A stretch of DNA of 64,000 nt from Lachnospiraceae bacterium (lineage in GTDB: Bacteria; Bacillota; Clostridia; Lachnospirales; Lachnospiraceae): NCBI GenBank assembly GCA_017465845.1, contig JAFTVH010000052.1, positions 1 through 64,000 on the forward strand, written 5' to 3'. The notes under the pieces are model-generated. The model saw only the letters and a program-made list of their open reading frames with translations, had not been told where the DNA came from and searched no databases. The translations under genes and the position numbers were made by a program. Numbering within the stretch: position 1 is the first letter of the stretch; each line of letters starts with the position of its first letter. Below are positions 63,128-64,000 of this stretch, piece after piece.

Positions 63128-63685
63128 GTGGAAGATAACCAGATTGTAAAATTATACTGGGACAGAAATGAGCAGGCCATCAAGGAAACAGCATCTAAGT
63201 ACGGTAGATACTGCTATACAATCGCTTATAATATCCTTTTAAGCAAAGAAGATGCCGACGAGAGTGTGAACGATACATATATGAAGACCTGGGAGTGCAT
63301 TCCACCACATTTTCCCACGATTCTGTCTACTTTTATCGGAAAGATTACCAGACGGATCAGTCTGAACAGGTGGCGTTCCAAAAACAGAATCAAAAGAGGC
63401 GGAGGACAGGTAGCTCTTGCTTTGGAGGAACTGGATGAGTGCATACCTGCAGGGAATGATGTGGAGCAGACTGTGGAGCACAAAGAATTGCTACTGAAAA
63501 TCAACGATTTTTTGGATTCATTGCCGGAAACAGAGAGAGATTTGTTTGTATGCAGGTACTGGTTCCTGGCTTCTGTGAAGGAACTTAGTGAGAAATTTGC
63601 ATTCAGTGAGAGTAAGATCAAATCAATGCTTTTCCGCACCCGGGAGAAGCTGAAAGGTTATTTAGGGGAGGAGGGATATCTTTGA
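63128..63685 (+). CDS. ECF-type RNA polymerase sigma factor
   Basis: A 185-residue protein. GTG 63128 is chosen because GAGGAGG ends eight bases earlier; GTG 63119 and TTG 63122 overlap that site. It starts VEDNQIVKLYWDRNEQAIKE, the usual front of this group. Region 2 includes CYTIAYNILLSKEDADESVN and MKTWECIPPHFPTILSTFIG; region 4 includes DLFVCRYWFLASVKELSEKF and ESKIKSMLFRTREKL. The stop overlaps the start of the next gene (TTGA). Compare the truncated-looking relative at 58093. Confidence 0.9.
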   Translation: MEDNQIVKLYWDRNEQAIKETASKYGRYCYTIAYNILLSKEDADESVNDTYMKTWECIPPHFPTILSTFIGKITRRISLNRWRSKNRIKRGGGQVALALEELDECIPAGNDVEQTVEHKELLLKINDFLDSLPETERDLFVCRYWFLASVKELSEKFAFSESKIKSMLFRTREKLKGYLGEEGYL

Positions 63686-64000
63686 AAGGGAGTCTGAAAA
63701 GTGGGCACATTCTAGAAGTAATGACCTATATTGATGACGAATACATACAAAGTGCGCTAAACAGATTGGAATACTTGAAAGAAGATACGAGCAAAGAAAA
63801 GAAGAAATCAAAAGGCAATGTGCCCCCACTGTCGATCATGAAGAGGGCTGCGATATTTATTGGAGTTGTAGTCCTGGCTATGTCAACTACTGTTGCAACT
63901 GCAATGGCGTTTAATGAAGAGGTTCGCGAGGCGGTTAAGGAAATCATATTTGAGTTCTTTCATATCGAAGAGGAAGAGGTGGTTCCGGAACTATCCGGTA
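63682..64000 (+). CDS. Anchored partner of the ECF sigma factor, partial
   Basis: Starts at TTG 63682, overlapping the sigma stop by four bases, with GAGGAGGG just upstream. The visible 106 residues have a helical front (VMTYIDDEYIQSALNRLEY), a basic linker and one membrane helix (about 55-75, AAIFIGVVVLAMSTTVATAMA), then EEVREAVKEIIFEFFHIEEE. This is the layout of DUF4179-type anti-sigma factors. The rest lies outside the window. Confidence 0.8.
   Translation, partial: MKGSLKSGHILEVMTYIDDEYIQSALNRLEYLKEDTSKEKKKSKGNVPPLSIMKRAAIFIGVVVLAMSTTVATAMAFNEEVREAVKEIIFEFFHIEEEEVVPELSG

Noticed and set aside
1..64000. CRISPR array, tRNA or rRNA genes
   Set aside because: No evenly spaced direct repeats, cloverleaf with CCA end or conserved rRNA segments were noticed on reading.

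Overview
The window looks like chromosome of a low-to-mid GC, spore-forming Firmicute, most likely a gut Lachnospiraceae (Clostridium cluster XIVa). Support: AGGAGG-type ribosome sites throughout; sporulation genes yqfC/yqfD; the tepA-ftsK/spoIIIE and ABC-F(ydiF)/rex neighbourhoods; a clostridial Re-citrate synthase-like gene beside a eukaryote-type NADP isocitrate dehydrogenase; NfnAB; and several BlaI/BlaR1 and ECF sigma/anchored-partner modules. No rRNA, tRNA or CRISPR array was seen. Family assignments come from reading the translations, not from database searches.

Layout. (1) 1-1908: right part of an IS66-family element whose transposase is frameshifted at a run of seven C. (2) 1910-8040: an accessory cassette with two ABC exporter half-molecules, a BtrH_N/C39-like protein, an ArsR-like regulator and a 34-residue cationic peptide gene (7858-7962) with a very strong ribosome site, closed by a terminator. 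It reads as an undescribed small-peptide (RiPP or bacteriocin-like) system and is the main discovery candidate. (3) 8077-9691: two Lachnospiraceae-style hypothetical genes, a Cys/Asn/Gly-rich 94-residue protein, and a long structured palindrome with perfect 41-nt arms. (4) 9692-14136: a subtilisin-like protease, then a Re-citrate synthase/GntR/isocitrate dehydrogenase operon behind a consensus promoter whose -10 lies inside a GntR-type palindrome. (5) 14143-36979: mostly housekeeping: ABC-F, rex, nnr, alr, mazF without an antitoxin, CNNM protein, yebC, metY, a GT2/membrane-protein pair, tepA, ftsK, fhs, folD, a zinc-ribbon/TPR protein, nfnAB, rlmH. (6) 37010-40113: an intact BlaI/BlaR1-like regulon with two clear operators and a downstream membrane protein. 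(7) 40210-51562: pdp, yqfC-yqfD-phoH-ybeY, a MOP-family membrane protein, a BofC-like protein, two flavoproteins and a MATE exporter. (8) 51584-55980: a decaying tandem array of blaI/blaR1 copies around a thioesterase gene. (9) 56027-64000: a small membrane protein, a DUF4143 ATPase, an ECF sigma gene overlapping a membrane-anchored serpin, a 501-residue protein carrying an OadB-like glycine motif, a DUF975 protein, and a second ECF sigma gene with an anchored partner cut by the window edge.

Core metabolism here is consistent: citrate synthase and isocitrate dehydrogenase lead to 2-oxoglutarate and NADPH, NfnAB balances NADH, ferredoxin and NADPH, Rex senses NADH/NAD, Nnr repairs damaged NAD(P)H, and Fhs-FolD supply one-carbon units. 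The accessory blocks mostly concern the cell surface, peptide export, and sensing of envelope or protease stress.
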